This document shows positions 22,051 to 33,734 of a stretch of DNA of 64,000 bases, one piece after another; positions within the stretch are counted from its first letter, which is position 1; every line of letters starts with the position of its first letter. This DNA comes from Ceratothoa steindachneri. Its lineage: Eukaryota > Arthropoda > Malacostraca > Isopoda > Cymothoidae. The notes under the pieces are model-generated. The model made no database searches. It had not been told where the DNA came from and worked only from the letters and a program-made list of their open reading frames with translations. The position numbers and the translations under genes are program-made. The DNA lies in the NCBI GenBank assembly GCA_963969495.1, contig OZ018331.1:150843264-150907263 (forward strand), in the 5' to 3' direction.

Positions 22051-24377
22051 AACTCTCCGTCCGAAAAGGGATTCACGTTGGAACGGATACGTTCAACACA
22101 AGCATTCCATCCCCTAGTAGTCTAGAAGACGGGCGGGGGGGGGGGGGGCATTTCAATAGGCCACCGCACTCACAAGTACGAACTCGAATGATCTTTGGTC
22201 CTTAACCGACCGAATCCAGATTGGATAGTGATGTTTGTCCCTGCCTTGGCCAGGCGATGCGGGCCCTTTAGTTTTAGATCTTCCTATTTGGGGTCTCGAA
22301 TCTTGTCTCAGTTTGTCCTCCGCCTTGTCTTCGTGAGCACCAAATCCAACAAAACAACACCGATTTATATTTTAGTCGTTTCCTCGTCGGATTTGATGGC
22401 ACTATTAAACGCAGGGGGAGGGCTTCTCTTTTGGCCACCCGCGTGCATCTCATTTCCCCCGTGTGCGTACGTTCATCCACGCTTTAGGCTCGTTTATACA
22501 TGCATGTTTTGGGACACTCTCCACCAGCCCCTGCCGCTCATTCGTTCAGAATTTATACGCCTGTCTGATTTTCTTTATAATGCTTCACTTGTTTTCACGT
22601 TCTGTTTTCTTTTGTCTGGTGCCATATTTCGCCCCCGTTAGTCTGAGCAATAGATTCTTTTTCTTACTCGCACCCGCACCACCCCGCCCCACCTCATCCG
22701 GTTAAGTTTTCAATACAAATTGGCTTGCCGCGAGACAGGAATATTTGCGTGCGCGAAACACCCATTTCATATTCAGATACTGTTTCGAGACAGGGAGGTG
22801 TCAGTTGCTTTCGCGCTCTTCAACCCACCTCTCTCCATCCCTTGTTTTCTCCTACGCTCACCACCTTTTTCCTTTTTATCTCGTCCAAGTCCGTCTTTTC
22901 TCCATTTGAAAAATATTCTGACAGTGTGACCTCTTTTGGGTGTCCTACCACGCACCAGTTTTTACAATAGGACCGAAACTGTCTCTAGTGTGTTATTATT
23001 ACTACTCTCTCCCCCTGAAAATAGGAAAAAGGCAGAGGAGGAGGATGCCAGGTCATAAAAGTGAGCAAACTCCGTCCTGCTTTGGGCATGTTTCAGGCAA
23101 ATATTCCAGATGGGTAATTGCCAAAGAGAGGCCATCTATGGTTTGATCTCTCGTGACAAGAACCAAGTCTGGACGAGACCCGACATCACATGTTGACGTG
23201 GGCGAAGTACGTCGCAGACTTGGGACCCGGATTAGTGAGTCCCTTTCCAGATAGCAGAAACAGGGAAAAGAAGCTGGCCACAGCTGGAAAAGATGTCTTA
23301 AAAGAAATGACTGCATTACTGTAATATATGAGTGTAGCATGGGCGGGGAAGAAAAGATGGGATGGAGGGGGCAGATGAATTCGTGAGGGAATTGAAGACG
23401 ATAGATCGCTGTAGCCTGTCGTTCCTTGGAGGACGCTTTTAATCTTTTCTATTTGTGTTCTTCTCTTCTCTAATGAATAGAGCAACGAGTGTTCTTACCG
23501 ACCGCCCTTTCTTTTATCTATTTTCACTTTAGTAATTCACTTCCTCTTCTCTGTATGCGTAAAGACGTATGTCCTCATTAGGTGTTGTCAATGTCCTTTT
23601 ATTAATTGCCCAGCGTCGCGTGCGAGCTTTGGTCTGAAATTTTGTAAATTACAATCTCCTAAGAACAAAACAATGGCGCCGGATAATAAGCCAGATTTGG
23701 TAGTTTTCTGCGAATGGTGATTTTGACTAAATTAAGGTTAAGGACGACTGGGACTAATGGTGTTTTTTCCCCGCAAATAGTGCTTAATGGTTTGAAGTAC
23801 TCATTTCGGGTTGATGGATACGGTTACCGCAACGACCAAATGGAATTCCAAGCTTATTATTAAAAGAACATCGTATTATTTCTTTGTATACAAAAAGAAG
23901 GCATTAATTATGGGGCGGGGGGTGATAATACAAGTGCTCGGGAGTTTTGTATGGTTTAGGTCCATTTTTTGTTTGTATTTTCTCTTCTCCAGTTGTCGAC
24001 GCATTAACGTGATGAGAAATGTCCGTGCGCCACAATCTAATAAACATAAAAATGCGTTGTATGGCTCCCGCATTATTTATGAACATGGCCCTTTTTTTTT
24101 CTCCCGTCCCCCGGCCCCCGTTATTACGAAAAAATAAATTTAGACTTCTTCCATACAGCTTAAACCAGCGGGCAATCACTCGTCTCTAAAAAATGGCTCT
24201 TATACCGCGCCTCAACTTCCTGTGACTTATTTAAGGGGGTGGGGGGGCGCTAAGTACTTACGACACCGTCTCCTCCCACGGGGATATTTGAAATGCACTT
24301 TTCCCGTGCCCATTCAGTGATTGCCCATTGCCATCGTTACTCTCCGCCCCATCGGTGAATTGTCGGCGAGGTCTACA
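22051..24377. other. Unassigned stretch
   Basis: About 2.3 kb with many short open frames on both strands (148 codons at most, 22195-22641 plus) that resemble nothing I know. It contains a 14-base G run (22135-22148) and several smaller ones. No terminal repeats or RNA genes are visible. A weak resemblance to the DR2 repeat exists near 23285-23340 but is not secure. Confidence 0.4.
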
Positions 24378-24420
24378 CACCGTATAATGAAATGTACATA
24401 AAGATCAGTTGAAAATCATA
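24378..24420 (-). repeat. Partial copy of the tRNA-headed SINE (3' end only)
   Basis: CCGTATAATGAAATGTACAT and the following AAAGATCAG match the corresponding 3' ends at 51703, 55011 and 58485. Only about 40 bases are preserved. Confidence 0.5.
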
Positions 24421-24504
24421 AGCCGGCCCGGGATGATGTAGCTACAAGTGAAACCTTGGTTGAACGGCACGCCCTTCGAGCCCCAATGCCTGGAATTGAG
24501 CACC

Positions 24505-24650
24505 CTCCCTGCCCCATTACCTGTGGGTGGATCTGCAACTATGCATCCCCCAATTCTTTCTTGAAAAGATCTTTGCTTCTGGGGTGATGGAGCTTCGTTG
24601 CTATTGCGCTTTAATATTCGGGGGAAAGAAGGCACGAGGGAGGAGGGGGG
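24505..24650 (+). repeat. Dispersed repeat DR2, degenerate copy
   Basis: A CTCCCTGCCCCATTACCTG block is followed by GATCTGC and later CTTCGTTGCTATTGCGCTTT. These match the ordered landmarks of the clearer DR2 copies at 32675 and, inverted, at 62590. Confidence 0.5.
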
Positions 24651-24954
24651 GGGTAAGAACTATATCACTGTTTTGCCACGAAAATACGGAGCAGGGAACC
24701 CTCCGTGGCTCACGGGGGAGCCACACGTTCCGGTCAGGGAAGTGTGAAATGACCCCCGTTGGGGGGGGGGGCAGGGACCGGGAAAGAAGATTGACACGTC
24801 TTGTGCGGAGAGTAAGAGGAAAGTGTAAAAGAGGCAGCGCTGTTCTGATGATGGGTTGTGTGTCGTGGACGCGGGCGCCATCACCAACCTTCTAAGTGGC
24901 CACAGTTCCCTACGAGCCCCAACAATTTTGATCCCGCTCTCGCCAGGTAGGCGG

Positions 24955-25250
24955 GGTAATTCACCCCTCATCCACTAGGCGTGGTAATCCACCATCTTTG
25001 TCAAAGATGTGTAGTAATCTTTCCCTTGTCTACTAGTGTGGTAATAAACTCCCTTATAAAGTGTATAAAGCGTGGTAATCCAGCGCATTGTCTACTGTTG
25101 AGCGTAGTAATCCATTACTCTTATCCACAATGTGTGTAATCCCACTCCCTTATCCACTCCGCATGATAATCCAGTGCCTTATCCACTAGACGTGGTAATC
25201 AAAAGCTTTACACACTAGGCGCGGTAATCCCCCCTTGTTCACTACCCAGG
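24955..25250 (+). repeat. Degenerate GGTAATCC minisatellite, left array
   Basis: About ten units of roughly 26-34 bp follow the pattern TTATCCACTA, GGCGTGGTAATCCA. Units are strongly diverged in sequence and length. The same repeat resumes at 29775 beyond the LINE. Confidence 0.85.
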
Positions 25251-25780
25251 TGAGCCCCGTGTAGCCGGTGGATTCGAACTCTCAGCGGGGCCTCGGAAAG
25301 TTTGTATCCCTCACCCTCACTCTCCACTACTTTACCTTTTTATTATTAGTTATTATTTGCATTACTATTGTTGTTATCATTCTTATTATTTAATAATATT
25401 ACTATTAATTTATTATTATCATTACGGCTATCCCATGCGCTTTCTCAGGGGCCCCTACAACCCTCTTCTGCCGGTGCGGAGGTTTACTCATCTACTAGGC
25501 CTCTGGGTGCGGTGGCTTTCTCCCCACCCGATTCATTGGGGGTGCTCTCGGGCGACTCCATCTCCTCACCATCAGCCGTCACTCCTTTCTTTTATCACGT
25601 GGCACTGTCAAGTGAGAAGACAAGCGACCCAAAATTGACCGCTCCCGGTGGGAGAGGATAGGGCCAATCCCTTAGGTGGAAAAGTGAGGGCAGGGCCCGT
25701 CAATCCCTGACAACTAACGTCCTGCATTTTAAGCCTTCCAAGGATCCTCGATTTTGATCCGTAATGCCTCGGGAAATGGG
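25251..25780. other. Spacer with tRNA-like motif between minisatellite and LINE
   Basis: The stretch at 25258-25290 reads on the minus strand as AGAGTTCGAATCCACCGGC, resembling the T arm and 3' end of a tRNA, without a clear A box. ATT-rich simple sequence follows (25335-25425). The 5' limit of LINE copy A may lie within this spacer. Confidence 0.35.
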
Positions 25781-26255
25781 GGGGGGGGCGGTATGGCCAC
25801 CACTGAAATTGACATGGTCCCGGGAGGCGACCCAGCCCCGTATAGCAGGTCCTTCCTTGGTAGTCCTGGCAGCATAAATGGTTCACACCCAGCTTCGGCT
25901 AAAACCAAGGTTCCCGTAAGACGAAACGGTCACGCGCCTCCACCGAAACGTTAGACTCATGGGAGGCAACATTGCCTGTAGGTGGTTGTGAGGTTATCTT
26001 CCGGTGTTCCTAAAGCTGCCACCCCGAAGGAGGACAGCACCAAAGAAGCTTCGATTCCTACGCCCCCACCCAAGGTTCGACAGGGTAGCTCAGAGACGGT
26101 GGATCATCTAAATGAGGGAATCCCCCTTCCGAATTGCCTTCGCCTTCATCGCCCGGGGTTCTGCCTCGGGGAAGCGTACGGTCATTCAGGTGAGGGTCTT
26201 CATTTCGAAGAGGGGACACCCAACATTTCCTTTATTGGAATTGCCGCGGAGTCCT
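25780..26255 (+). pseudogene. LINE copy A, ORF1 end and endonuclease start
   Basis: This segment is colinear with 36510-37050 of copy B. Landmarks are CACACCC(T/A)GC, GGAGGCAA, a CCCGAAGGAGGAC block and ACCCAAG(G/A). The segment ends at TGGAATTGCCGCGGA, which encodes the WNCRG start of an APE-type endonuclease. Reading frames are broken throughout. Homology is at the nucleotide level; little protein can be read. Confidence 0.7.
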
Positions 26256-27165
26256 GGTGTCGAGAATAGAGGTTCCTTGCCACCATGTGCCCCGTCGAAA
26301 CCACGAGGTCAGTCAACGTGAGCGAGGTCCGTGGGAAGAGTCAAAATATTAAATTGCTTTCTGCGATAAGCGAGGGATTAGAATCTTAAACGCGTGCCTC
26401 TGTCGCCTCCTGGGGCGTTTTCAAGGAACCCGGGCGGCAGTACTTCCATTCCTCAAGCGCCGTGTTGGTCCAAGGAGAAGTCCCCCCCACTCTTGGCAGA
26501 GGCAGTAAAGGTTCCGGCTGTTCACAATTGGGCATCGACAGTATAAGCCTGCCTTTTACAACGAAACACGTCATTCTCGATCGCGCTCCCTTTTCCTACG
26601 AGCTCGAAGGCTAAAATTATACCGAAGGATCTGAGCCCCACTCAATTGGTCCATCCTTGATTTCGTTACATTTCGTTTTGAAGGAATACTCCCTCCAGTT
26701 GTGTTACTACTAGAGGTTAAAGTCCCCCGAATAACCATCCTATCCCCCGTTTCATCTCTTAAAGAATTATCAGTGGCTTCCTTGCCAGTCATCCATGTAT
26801 GCGTACGTACAGAGGCTCGTATAGCATCTCGACCCCTCCCGTAAAGTTAGCTCTGAGTAGCTCTGTTAGATCGATTATTGTAAACATCGAGTATCCATTA
26901 TCATTATTCTATTTTAAACTATTCATTGTGTTTACTGTATAAATATTAAAGGGTATTTTTCCTACTTTTTCATAAGCCTCATAGCCCGAAGCCTTCATTA
27001 GTTTAATAAGGGTCAACTGCACTCTATTTTTTGCATTTAAATCGCCGCACTCCTTCAGGGAAGTTAGTCCCCAACTTCTCCCACTTCTATCCACCATCTC
27101 TGCCGTGACTAGAGTTGGGCCGAGGTCACTCTTTTGACCTTGAGCGTGCACGCATATCGGGTAAA
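26256..27165. other. About 0.9-kb insertion inside LINE copy A endonuclease
   Basis: In copy B the WNCRG codons run directly into GCCAACTGGGAGAAGCTGC. In copy A these two pieces are about 0.9 kb apart (26245 and 27208). The intervening DNA has no recognised protein, no convincing terminal repeats and no clear target duplication. It could be a decayed non-autonomous element or a rearrangement. Confidence 0.55.
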
Positions 27166-27199
27166 ACTGACGTATATGTCGGTGGGTCATTCTACGGCA

Positions 27200-28340
27200 C
27201 CTGGCCAACTGGGAGGAGCTGCATAGGATTGTATCCTCCCGTCCGCCTTCAACTAGAGGTTTACATTGAGTAAGTTGCGTTTCGTTCTCGCTTCGTGAAC
27301 GGACACCGCCCTTGGTCATGACGATGTCCCGTATGCCATGCGTTGACACCTGGGTGAGCGAGGCATGGCCTTTCTGTTAGATTTGTTCAACATGATCTGG
27401 ACAGAGGGTATCCTTCCAACCTCCTGGCGAATTGCTACTGTGCTTACTTTTCACAAACCGGGAAGAGATCACTCTACTCCGGCCGGTTTCCGCCCAATCT
27501 CTCTAACCTCCTGCGTGCGCAAGTTGATGGAAAAATTGGTAAATGTTTAATAGATTAGCCTTTTTTCCTGGCCAGCGAAGGCCATCTGTCTTCAGCACAG
27601 TGCGGCTTCCACAGGTTCCACTCTACGTCGCACGCTCTGCTCGACTGGAAAATGCCGTCTGCGAAGCCTTCCTTCATACACAGCACTACGCCACGGTGTT
27701 TTTCGATCTAGAGAAGGCATATGATACCGCATGGCGATACGGTATCATGAATACTCTCCACACGATGGGGGCGAGGGGACGCCTTCCAATCATTGTCTGA
27801 ATATTTGCGAGATCGTCGATTGCGCGTACAGGTGTGGTGACCCCTCTCTGGCCCAATGGAACATGAAGAGGGTGTCCAATATGGAAGCGTCCTCAGTGTC
27901 ACACTCTTTGCTATGAACATCAAAGGCATCACTTCGGTGCTGTTGGAAGATGTTCTCGCTACGCTCTATGTGGACCACCTTTTGATCTATTTTGGTACGG
28001 CCCAGATGCCAACTCTTGAGCGTTGACTCCAACAGGCATTGAACCGCCTCTCTCGCCAAGCCGAAGCGCACAGGCTTCGGTTTTCTTTAGCTAAGACTAA
28101 GGTGGTGCACTTCTGCCGTCATCCACGGCTCCATCCTGACCCAGACTTGTTTCTCAATGGGGTGCACGCCTGGAAGTGGTGGACTCGCACCGTTTCCTTG
28201 GTCTTGTATTTGACCGATGCCTCACCTGGGAGGCGCATATTCGCAACCTTAGGATCTCTTGTACCCGCGCCATGGATATTCTTTGTTCCGTGACGTTCAG
28301 CGCCTGGGGTGCCGATATGGCTACTGCCTTACTTTTTTAT
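27200..28340 (+). pseudogene. LINE copy A reverse transcriptase
   Basis: The enzyme would copy element RNA at the nicked target. An endonuclease scrap (27200-27260) is followed by reverse transcriptase motifs in shifting frames. These include LPTSWRIATVLTFHKPGRD and FRPISLTSC (27408-27510), then QRRPSVFS. Next is FFDLEKAYDTAW with the first catalytic aspartate (about 27700). The active-site motif is altered to LYVDHLLI (about 27965), where YVDD or YADD is expected. After it come SLAKTKVVHF and DSHRFLGLVFDRCLTWEAHI (28179-28240). At least five frame breaks are present. The changed YXDD motif alone would abolish activity. Confidence 0.88.
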
Positions 28341-29140
28341 CGATCATTTGTTCGTTCCAATCTCGACTACGGATGCGAGTTTTATGCATCCGCAGCCGAG
28401 CGTGTGTTTCGGAAGGTGGAGTCGTCTCGTTTTCCGCACTTCCCCATTGAGAACCTACTTGTCGATGCTGGGGAGATGCCACTCACTCTGCGCCATGCAC
28501 AGTGCATTATTCGCCTGTACGCGCGAGCCCGGCGCCTCCCTCAGTCGCCGACAGCTCTCACGGCATCCGCAGCTGATCTCGACGGTGCCTATGCCGCCGA
28601 GAGACGCCAGTCATACCCTAAGCCCTTTGGGTGTCAGCCCTGGTTCTACCCAGGACGGCACGCCTCTGCTCTCAAATCTTCTATAACGCCGGGAATATTG
28701 CGTTCGGTCTTTTTGGAGCAAATTATGTTTCACGCTGGAACCGTGCCAGTGTATCCGGATGGCTCCAAGTTCCAAGAAGAAGTCGGTTTCCACACTATCC
28801 CCCTCTGTTGGAAGTTACCGGTGCTTGTGCGGGCGCTGCGTCTGTCTTCACGGCCGAGCTGGTTGCAATACACCTCTCGGTACGCGAGATAAAGTGTCGT
28901 GCCCTGTTCGGAGACTGGATTGTGATTTATAGCGACTCACAGAGCGCCCTGAGTGCTCTCGGGTTATTGGAATCTCCGCATACCCTGGTTCGCGATATCC
29001 GTGAAGCTACGGTTTCGGCGAGCCGGGCAGATGTCGAGATTATCTTCTGCTGGGTTCCTCGACATGTGAGAATCGCGGCGAATGAGCGTTCCGATGGGGG
29101 CACCAAAGAGTCCGCGAGAACAGGCCACCAAACCAGCGTT
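28341..29140 (+). pseudogene. LINE copy A RNase H domain
   Basis: RNase H removes the RNA strand after first-strand synthesis. Connection-domain sequence (to about 28700) leads into VYPDGSK with the first acidic residue (about 28747). A frameshift follows near 28800. The remaining motifs are TAELVAIHLSV with the glutamate (about 28850), VIYSDSQSALSAL with the second aspartate (about 28920-28960) and WVPRHV...AANERSD with the C-terminal aspartate (about 29050-29095). All four acidic positions are visible, though a serine replaces the usual alanine in NERAD. The one frameshift within the domain and broken upstream frames make it a pseudogene. Confidence 0.88.
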
Positions 29141-29224
29141 TCGCTCTTCCTCACACAGATTACATGGTGGGAATATGGGCAGCTCTCCGGGCTGCTTGGC
29201 CAAGAAGATGGGAGACGGTCGAGG

Positions 29225-29525
29225 GGAACCTAAAGTTGCATGCTATTGCGCGCGACTGTTCTCATGGACCTACCCCCCAATGCCGCGACGGCCTCAGGTT
29301 GCTTTCTGTCGTCTCCGAATTGGACACATTCGCGGGACGCACCGCCATTTGATGGAGCGCTCGCCTGCGCCATACTGTGACGACTGCATTGTTCTCCAGA
29401 CTGTTCGGCATATGTTTGTTGAATGTCCCAGTCTGAGTGGTCTTCGGGGTCGATACCGCTTGTCTCGTACTCGGGGTGGGTTCGTACACACTGACTTGTT
29501 AACTTTTATGACTGGAGGAGGCTAG
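29225..29525 (+). pseudogene. LINE copy A C-terminal Cys/His knuckle
   Basis: Residues FCRLRIGHIRGTHRHLMERS, PYCDDCIVLQTVRHMFVEC and a short tail match the C-terminal zinc-knuckle region common in arthropod I-group LINEs. The C-x2-C ... H-x4-C spacing is intact. The frame ends with TAG at about 29523 and may be the true stop codon. The frame differs from that of the RNase H, so a frameshift lies around 29140-29220. Confidence 0.8.
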
Positions 29526-29770
29526 ACTCCTCCACTTTATTTGGCTCTTTTGTGGTGGGTCGCATGTTCCTACCACGTAAGGGGAATGCGGGCCTGCCCC
29601 TGCCCCTGCCGCCGTAACCGTCTTCCTTTTTCTTTTTTCTTTTTTTGTTCTCTTGTTTTTTGGGACAGTTTTTTGCGACTTTTAGATAAGCCTCGCACTA
29701 GTCTCGAATTTTAATTACGGTGACTTATACCCTTGAAGGCAGTCTGCAGATGGGCGAATTAACAAAAAAC
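29526..29770 (+). repeat. LINE copy A 3' UTR
   Basis: It includes GGTGGGTCGCATG, a T-rich block and a conserved end with TTTTAATTACGGTGACTTAT and GGCAGTCTGCAGATGG. The first half recurs at 40778 and the second at 35370, which shows that it belongs to the element. Minisatellite units start within about 10 bases of its end. Confidence 0.75.
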
Positions 29771-29774
29771 GTAT

Positions 29775-30735
29775 TGACTAGTCGTGGTAATCCAGCGCTT
29801 TATACACCATGTTTGTTAATCCAACGCCTTACACACTATTCATGGTAATCCACCCTACCCACGTTTTGTTAATCTACCCTTTATTCACTATATATGACAA
29901 GTCAGTGCCTTACACACCGCGTGTTGCTCCAGCTTTCTTTGCATATTATGCGTGTTAATCCAACCACAAATCCACTAGTCGTGGTGATCCAAATTTTATC
30001 CACTAGACATGGTAATCCAATACCTTATCCACTAGACGTAACTTAAAGCTTTATACAATATGCGTGGTTATCCATGGCTACCACTACGTGTTAATCCATC
30101 CCTTATTCACTATGCGTGGTAATCCAATGTTTTAATCTCTATCTGTAGTAATCCAACCCCTTTCACACCATATGATAATCCAATGCTTTAAGCACTTTGC
30201 CTTGTAATCCCCCCTCATTCACTAGGATGTGTCAATCCTCCTTATCCACTTGCCATGTTAATATACTCACTTACCCAATAAACGTCGTAATCCACTCCTT
30301 ATCTACTAGACCTGGTAATCCACCTCATCATACACTAGGCATGGTAATCCACTCATACTCAGGTTGCGTAGTAATCAACCCATTATCTACTAGGCGTGGT
30401 AATCCACCCCTTTATCCATCAGACGTGGTAATCCACTCGCCATCAGCTAGCCATGTTAATACAGCATCTTATGCATTCGGCGTAGTAATCCGACGCATTA
30501 CCAAATAGCCGTGATAATCTCCCCTTATTTACTAGACGTGGTAATCCAATACATTACCTACTTATTATACGTGGTAATCCACCCCATTACTTATACGTGG
30601 TCATCCAATGCATTACCCAATAATTTTGATAATCCATCCTCATTCACCCAGATTGGTAATCCACCCCTTATCAATTACTGGTAATCTAACGCATTATTAC
30701 TAGGCGTATTAATCCACCCTCTTATCCACTAGGCG
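29775..30735 (+). repeat. Degenerate GGTAATCC minisatellite, right array
   Basis: About 36 units average 26 bp, with the pattern CCTTATCCACTA then GGCGTGGTAATCCA. They are heavily diverged. This is the same family as 24955-25250. A 103-codon frame at 30197-30508 is translated repeat (recurring VIHS/VIN motifs) and not a gene. Confidence 0.9.
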
Positions 30736-30739
30736 ATTG

Positions 30740-32674
30740 AGCACTTTTAATTCGCGTTTGTTAACAGCTTCCGTTTTCACCTTCACATTCCTTTTCCTGG
30801 TCATTTTTGAGCAAGAAAACCCTCTTCTAATCCCCCTCCCCCCTCCCCCCCTCCCTCCTTCTGTCGAATAGGAGAGTCCAAGTGCGGAAAAACGACTCCC
30901 CGTCAGATCCAGGCTTTATGGAGCCACTCCACAGCCCGAGTTATTGGTCCAAAAATGGCGTCAAAGCGGCCAATTCCAAATATTCGAGATTTTAACGCTG
31001 CAATTTAGGCCGTCAATCAATCTGTGCCACGATTTGCTTTTCCGATTTTTCTTTTGCGCCTACTTTTTGGGGGGCCTGGGAAGGGGGGGGGAGGATATTT
31101 ATTCTTTTGGAGGAGTTTTGAAAGTCAACACGAAACTCGGGTTGTCTTTTATGGGATATTACAAAGTAAATCCAAAGATTCCTTTACTCAGTCATTTTTT
31201 GCTCGCTTTTATTAACACTTTGGCCTCGCTTTAGACCTATCTTCATACTTCATTCATCCTCTTTTAACCTCTTGCATGGCTGAACTCATCCACTTTCTTC
31301 ATCACAGTATCCAGGAGAAAAGAGTAGCCGTTGGCTTACATCCGTAAAGCACTAGACAATTGCGGGGGAGGGGGATAAAGAAAGAGAGATTTCTTGGAAT
31401 ACCTTAAGGCTTCTTGAAGTAAAGTTGTACAAGAGAACACTAGGTGGAAGAACTGGAGCGCAAGTTATTGACTAGGAGCAGATATTGAAGAACACTGTCC
31501 TGATGACTCAAATGGGAAGAGAGTGATATGCGAGTCTTTGTGGTAATCCATAGTGTTGCACATACGGACCTGCTTGTTTTTTGGCCATATTGCCACTCGT
31601 CAGTCTCAGAATAGAGAACTGGTGGATTCCGCCATCTTTTATAGACCTTTTTCTGTCCCCTTGCTTCCCTAGGACTTCGAGTTATGATCCTCTTCTCTTG
31701 TACTTGTGTTCCTTGTAGGAACTTGTTGATCCTGAAGGTGTGTAATGAGGTTTCATATTGCAACCCCGGTGATTCCTTTTCATTCAATTACCCATCCTTC
31801 CCCACATTCTTTCACACTGAGGGAATATCCCCTTGTCGAAACCAATTTCGCCTCTCTCTTTCCAGGGATAGAAATAATAGCGGTAATTATGAGCCTTTTA
31901 ATTACCTTTTCGTTTCTTCTCTTTTCAGGTAAGTATGGAGCTGTTCGCCACGGCCACGTTTCCCCTCGCTACACGCCTACCCCGGCGCCTACTGCGACGC
32001 CTCCCGCTCATGCCGGTATGTTAATCCTTACAAACTTTCCCACCCTTACCACAGGGTCCTGAATCGGGGGGCATAGCCGCAGGGGCCCCATTCGTGTCTT
32101 TCATTTCAGCCTATTTTCTTAATTATGGATTGCGCTGTGACCTAACCTTCGCCTCGGAGGAGCAGCGGAGACGGGTAGGCCCGCCGGAAATCGCCTCCGT
32201 CCATCGCACGGGGAAATGTGTTTGGCGTGACTTTTATTATCTGCAGTTCTGCCGTTGCCTCTTTCTCCATTGTGGCGTCAATAATGAACTCGTTAATTGG
32301 TGAGCGTGCAACAAGATAGGTCAAAAAACTCCTTGGAAATGCTTTTTATTCTGCGAGTTTGCACGAGTGATGAGTTTGTTGAAGAGGCGCAACCGCGACT
32401 TTAGTGGAATGATTCTGACGCTACGTTTTCAAAGGCTGGTCACGGAATCAAATAATCTTTTGTTAGGGAACCCTAAAATTAATCCTATTTGAAGAAGTGA
32501 TTATTATAAAAAGGAGGAGGGGTGGGGGTTGTTAACCCACGAGGGCTCTTCTCTGTTTGGTCTCTAAGAAACTGCATATTGTAACGCAGGATCGGAAGGA
32601 GACTGTGTCTCAATGATATACTACACTCTAGAACTAAGGGATGTCATGGATAGATCTGCGTCGAAGATCTATAG
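30740..32674. other. Unassigned stretch
   Basis: Nearly 2 kb without recognisable protein, RNA or terminal repeats. C-rich (30830-30857) and G-rich (31083-31091) runs are present. Open frames are 115 codons or fewer and unrecognised. Confidence 0.4.
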
Positions 32675-32890
32675 GATTGTGTTCCCTCCCTACCCCAATT
32701 CCTCCTGCAGGATCTTGCTCATTTATATCCTTCACACACATTTTCACTTCTTCCAGCTTCAAAGCTTTCTTTACAGATCACTCCTTACACACTTTCTGCA
32801 TGATACGGCCTCGTTGCTATTGCACTCTAAATTCAAGGAACGCGGGTACCATCCACTCAGGACAAACCATACTCAGAGGAAAATCGGTAA
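32675..32890 (+). repeat. Dispersed repeat DR2
   Basis: Landmarks in order: GTGTTCCCTCCC, CCCCAATTCCTCCTGCAG, GATCTTGCTCATTTATATCC, TTCACACACATTTTCACTTC and TTCCAGC. Then TTTCTTTACAGATCACTCC, TTACACACTTTCTGCATGAT and CCTCGTTGCTATTGCACTCT. They align closely with the inverse of 62590-62795. Confidence 0.8.
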
Positions 32891-33420
32891 TCTTTAATAA
32901 TCATTAAATGCGAACAAAACACGCGTCTAATTCAAATTTAAATAAATAAAAATAATAAATCATCTCTTTCATCAATGTGCCCCTTCAGTGTTCAGAGAAC
33001 CTTTCGCACCTTTTAAAATTTTCGTCCATCTTCTCCAATTTTCTTCCAGTTTTTAATTAAGAAGATCATTTCTCCATCTTGGTGTCTTCCTTTGTGTCGT
33101 CCGTCTTCTATTAGGTAGAGTTCATTGTGTGATTTTTCTGTCCATCTACTCTATTGTTTTTGCTCTATCTCAATTCCATTTTAGATTATTGTTTTCACTA
33201 GATTTTGAAGTTTTGGGGAGACAGGTTCAAGTTTCAGCTAAATAGATTATAGTTGGGACCATCCATTATTTATATACTTTTCATACAAAAGGGCATTTTA
33301 CTTTTGAAGATGGTGCTTGCTCTTTTAATTGCTTGCCAACCGAGAGTAATTATTATGCATTGGATTTAAAAAATAAATATTTTCAGGTGATGTTTTATGT
33401 TCACTTAGATAAGTGCATAT
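32891..33420. other. AT-rich unassigned stretch
   Basis: AT-rich with no open frame of note. It immediately precedes the large palindrome. I see no terminal repeat clearly extending the palindrome beyond 33421. Confidence 0.4.
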
Positions 33421-33734
33421 GTATTTAAAGGCCCAAAGAAATTAAAATTAGTATCACAACCCGGAAAAACGCTAAGGAAAATATTACGTGAACCTTTGAA
33501 ATCTTAAGAAAGAAAATGGGAGATATGGAATTGAAGAAAAATAGGGCAAACTATTTTAACCGTTATATGAAAATGACGGCTATACAAAAATAACGGTTGA
33601 AATAGTTTGCCCTATTTTTCTTCAATTCTATATCTCCCATTTTCTTTCTTAAGCTTTCTTTGGTTCACGTAATATTTTCCTTGGCGTTTTTCCGGGTTGT
33701 GTTAACAGTTTTCATCTCTTTGGGGCTTTAAATA
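33421..33734. repeat. 314-bp near-perfect palindrome (foldback)
   Basis: The left arm is 33421-33566 and the right arm 33590-33734, with a loop of about 23 bases. Both arms carry GTATTTAAAG, CACAACCCGGAAAAACGC, AAGGAAAATATTACGTGAAC, CTTAAGAAAGAAAATGGGAG, AATTGAAGAAAAATAGGGCA and CCGTTAT. The arms differ at a small number of positions, mostly in the outer third. There is no coding sequence. It could be a foldback MITE or the product of an inverted duplication. Transcribed, it would form a long hairpin RNA. Confidence 0.93.

Larger units (their letters stand above)
25780..29770 (+). mobile_element. I-group LINE, copy A (broken)
   Basis: A plus-strand non-LTR element holds, in order, ORF1/pre-endonuclease sequence (25780-26250), endonuclease scraps, reverse transcriptase, RNase H, a Cys/His knuckle and a 3' UTR ending near 29765. 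It aligns with copy B (36.3-39.0 kb) from the ORF1 end through the reverse transcriptase. Compared with copy B, about 0.9 kb of unrelated DNA splits the endonuclease start at 26255-27165, and most of the endonuclease and linker is missing. Presence of RNase H places it in the I group (I, Nimb, LOA, R1, Ingi and related clades); the exact clade is undecided. It is followed directly by minisatellite units. Confidence 0.85.
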
